In this document: piece after piece, positions 17,055 to 17,952 of the stretch
Position numbering within the stretch: the stretch's first letter is position 1
Layout of the letters: the number at the start of each line of letters is the position of its first letter
DNA from: Saccoglossus kowalevskii
Taxonomy: Eukaryota > Hemichordata > Enteropneusta > Harrimaniidae
DNA length: 17,952 nt
Direction: 5' to 3'
Assembly (NCBI RefSeq): GCF_000003605.2
Contig: NW_003106596.1
Location: 105,249-123,200 of the forward strand
The notes under the pieces: model-generated
The model's database searches: none
What the model was told of the DNA's origin: nothing
Seen by the model: only the letters and a program-made list of their open reading frames with translations
Translations under genes and position numbers: made by a program

Positions 17055-17952
17055 CTAAAAGTAAACAAAAATAACAATAAATGTTTGTTTTACATATATG
17101 GTCACTGTACGCAGTTCGGAGAAAGTTGGCATACATACAAGTACAGTCCCTAGAGGGACTGGGATACAATGTCGTTTTTCAGTGCCACGGAAATATCTCA
17201 ATATCTACATTTTCTTAGTGACATATGAGATGAAAGAATTATATTTTTTTACAAAAAAACAACAATTAATTATATACATAGTTTGACATAAAAGTGTGTG
17301 TTCAAGCCAACAATAAGTATTATAGCCTCAGCTTAAAGTGAAGAGCTGAGAATATATTTTCATAGTGATTCAGAAAAGAAAAAAATGTAGAGCCAAAAAT
17401 GGGAATGGAAATACATGAGAAATCACGGGAAGGGATATACATACATGCATACAACTTGAGACTCAGTGTCACACAAAGCGCCTAAAATTGTAATTTTACC
17501 ACCCAGTGACGGTTTTCTTAATTTATTTATACTGCTAATCTTACAGTTATTCCATATTGGATTATAATCCTGAAATGTACTGTTAGATAAATCTAATAGA
17601 TACATTGACTACAAATACAACACCCCCTCCCACCCGACCAGTTTACACAAACTCGACAGTCTCGTTCTGAAACAAGAGGATAAAGCCTTGCTGCGAACTG
17701 AATCACGTTCACTTCCAAAAAATGTTATTTGAGACCATCATCATTGCCTTCTATACCCCAATACCCTCATATACACCACAAATACCCTCATATACACCAC
17801 AAATACTCTCATATACACCACAAATACCCTCATATACACCACAAATACCCTCATATACACCACAAATACCCTCATAGACACCACAAATACCTCTCATATA
17901 CACCACAAATACCTCATAGCACCACAAATACCCTCATATACACCACAAATAC
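17055..17952 (-). other. Region upstream of exon A
   Basis: No secure first exon or promoter was identified. The exon A frame is open back to ATGs at 17136 and 17169. A weak candidate 5' exon (ATG at 17605, donor GTAAGA at 17544, compatible phase 1) exists but has no signal-peptide character of its own. The rightmost 200 bp are a minisatellite. Confidence 0.6.
17757..17952 (+). repeat. 21-bp minisatellite, running off the right edge
   Basis: AATACCCTCATATACACCACA repeats about nine times with few changes (an ACTCTC unit, a TAGACACC unit, and slightly altered units near 17888-17930). The array is cut by the window end, so its full length is unknown. Confidence 0.95.

Noticed and set aside
17545-17605. 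A candidate first exon with ATG at 17605
   Set aside because: The phase fits exon A, but the donor has T at the last exon base and the encoded peptide is polar; kept only as a weak alternative.

Overview
The window is intron-rich, AT-rich animal genomic DNA. It has short exons with GT/AG splice sites, long introns full of decayed repeats, and no bacterial-style gene packing. Repeats ending in a GGACGCC..ACGACGGAC..GGAGCTAA-like tail and frequent ACATGTAC strings suggest a marine invertebrate bilaterian (hemichordate, cephalochordate, mollusc or brachiopod are all possible). The species cannot be fixed from the sequence alone.

One gene spans nearly the whole window on the minus strand. I assembled it by hand from 15 exons (14 well supported) whose splice phases all agree. 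It reads right to left: end of a signal peptide and a short Cys motif (16944-17054), a calcium-binding EGF module (13181-13312), a six-bladed YWTD propeller over five exons (12862-13061, 11929-12116, 10754-10975, 9805-9995, first strand in the 13061 exon), a second YWTD propeller over four exons (8587-8760, 7907-8063, 7067-7171, 5848-6257), an LRP-type EGF module (4061-4192), a calcium-binding EGF module (3430-3549), and a third EGF-like module split between 1924-2062 and 181-345. A transmembrane helix and probably a short cytoplasmic tail (10-82) follow. About 838 residues are visible; the start codon is not securely placed.

This order is that of vertebrate pro-epidermal growth factor (pro-EGF), not of LRP5/6 or nidogen. 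The last EGF module has the cysteine spacing of mature EGF (C-x7-C-x5-C-x10-C-x-C-x8-C, G-x-R before the sixth Cys), lies just outside the membrane helix, and is cut by an intron between Cys4 and Cys5, the hallmark gene structure of ErbB ligands. I read the locus as an invertebrate pro-EGF gene: a membrane-anchored precursor of an EGFR ligand. It differs from the vertebrate protein in having an EGF module before propeller 1 and none found between the propellers.

The introns hold a roughly 890-bp ATTCT pentamer microsatellite that abuts a 5' splice site and contains two extra copies of that exon end and splice site. They also hold an antisense EGF-like open segment (12627-12835), a 35-bp tandem repeat with paired AGGTCA half-sites, two MITE-like elements, two pairs of dispersed repeats, CTCF-like motifs in intron 1, and a 21-bp minisatellite at the right edge. 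No tRNA, rRNA, CRISPR or prokaryotic feature was seen.
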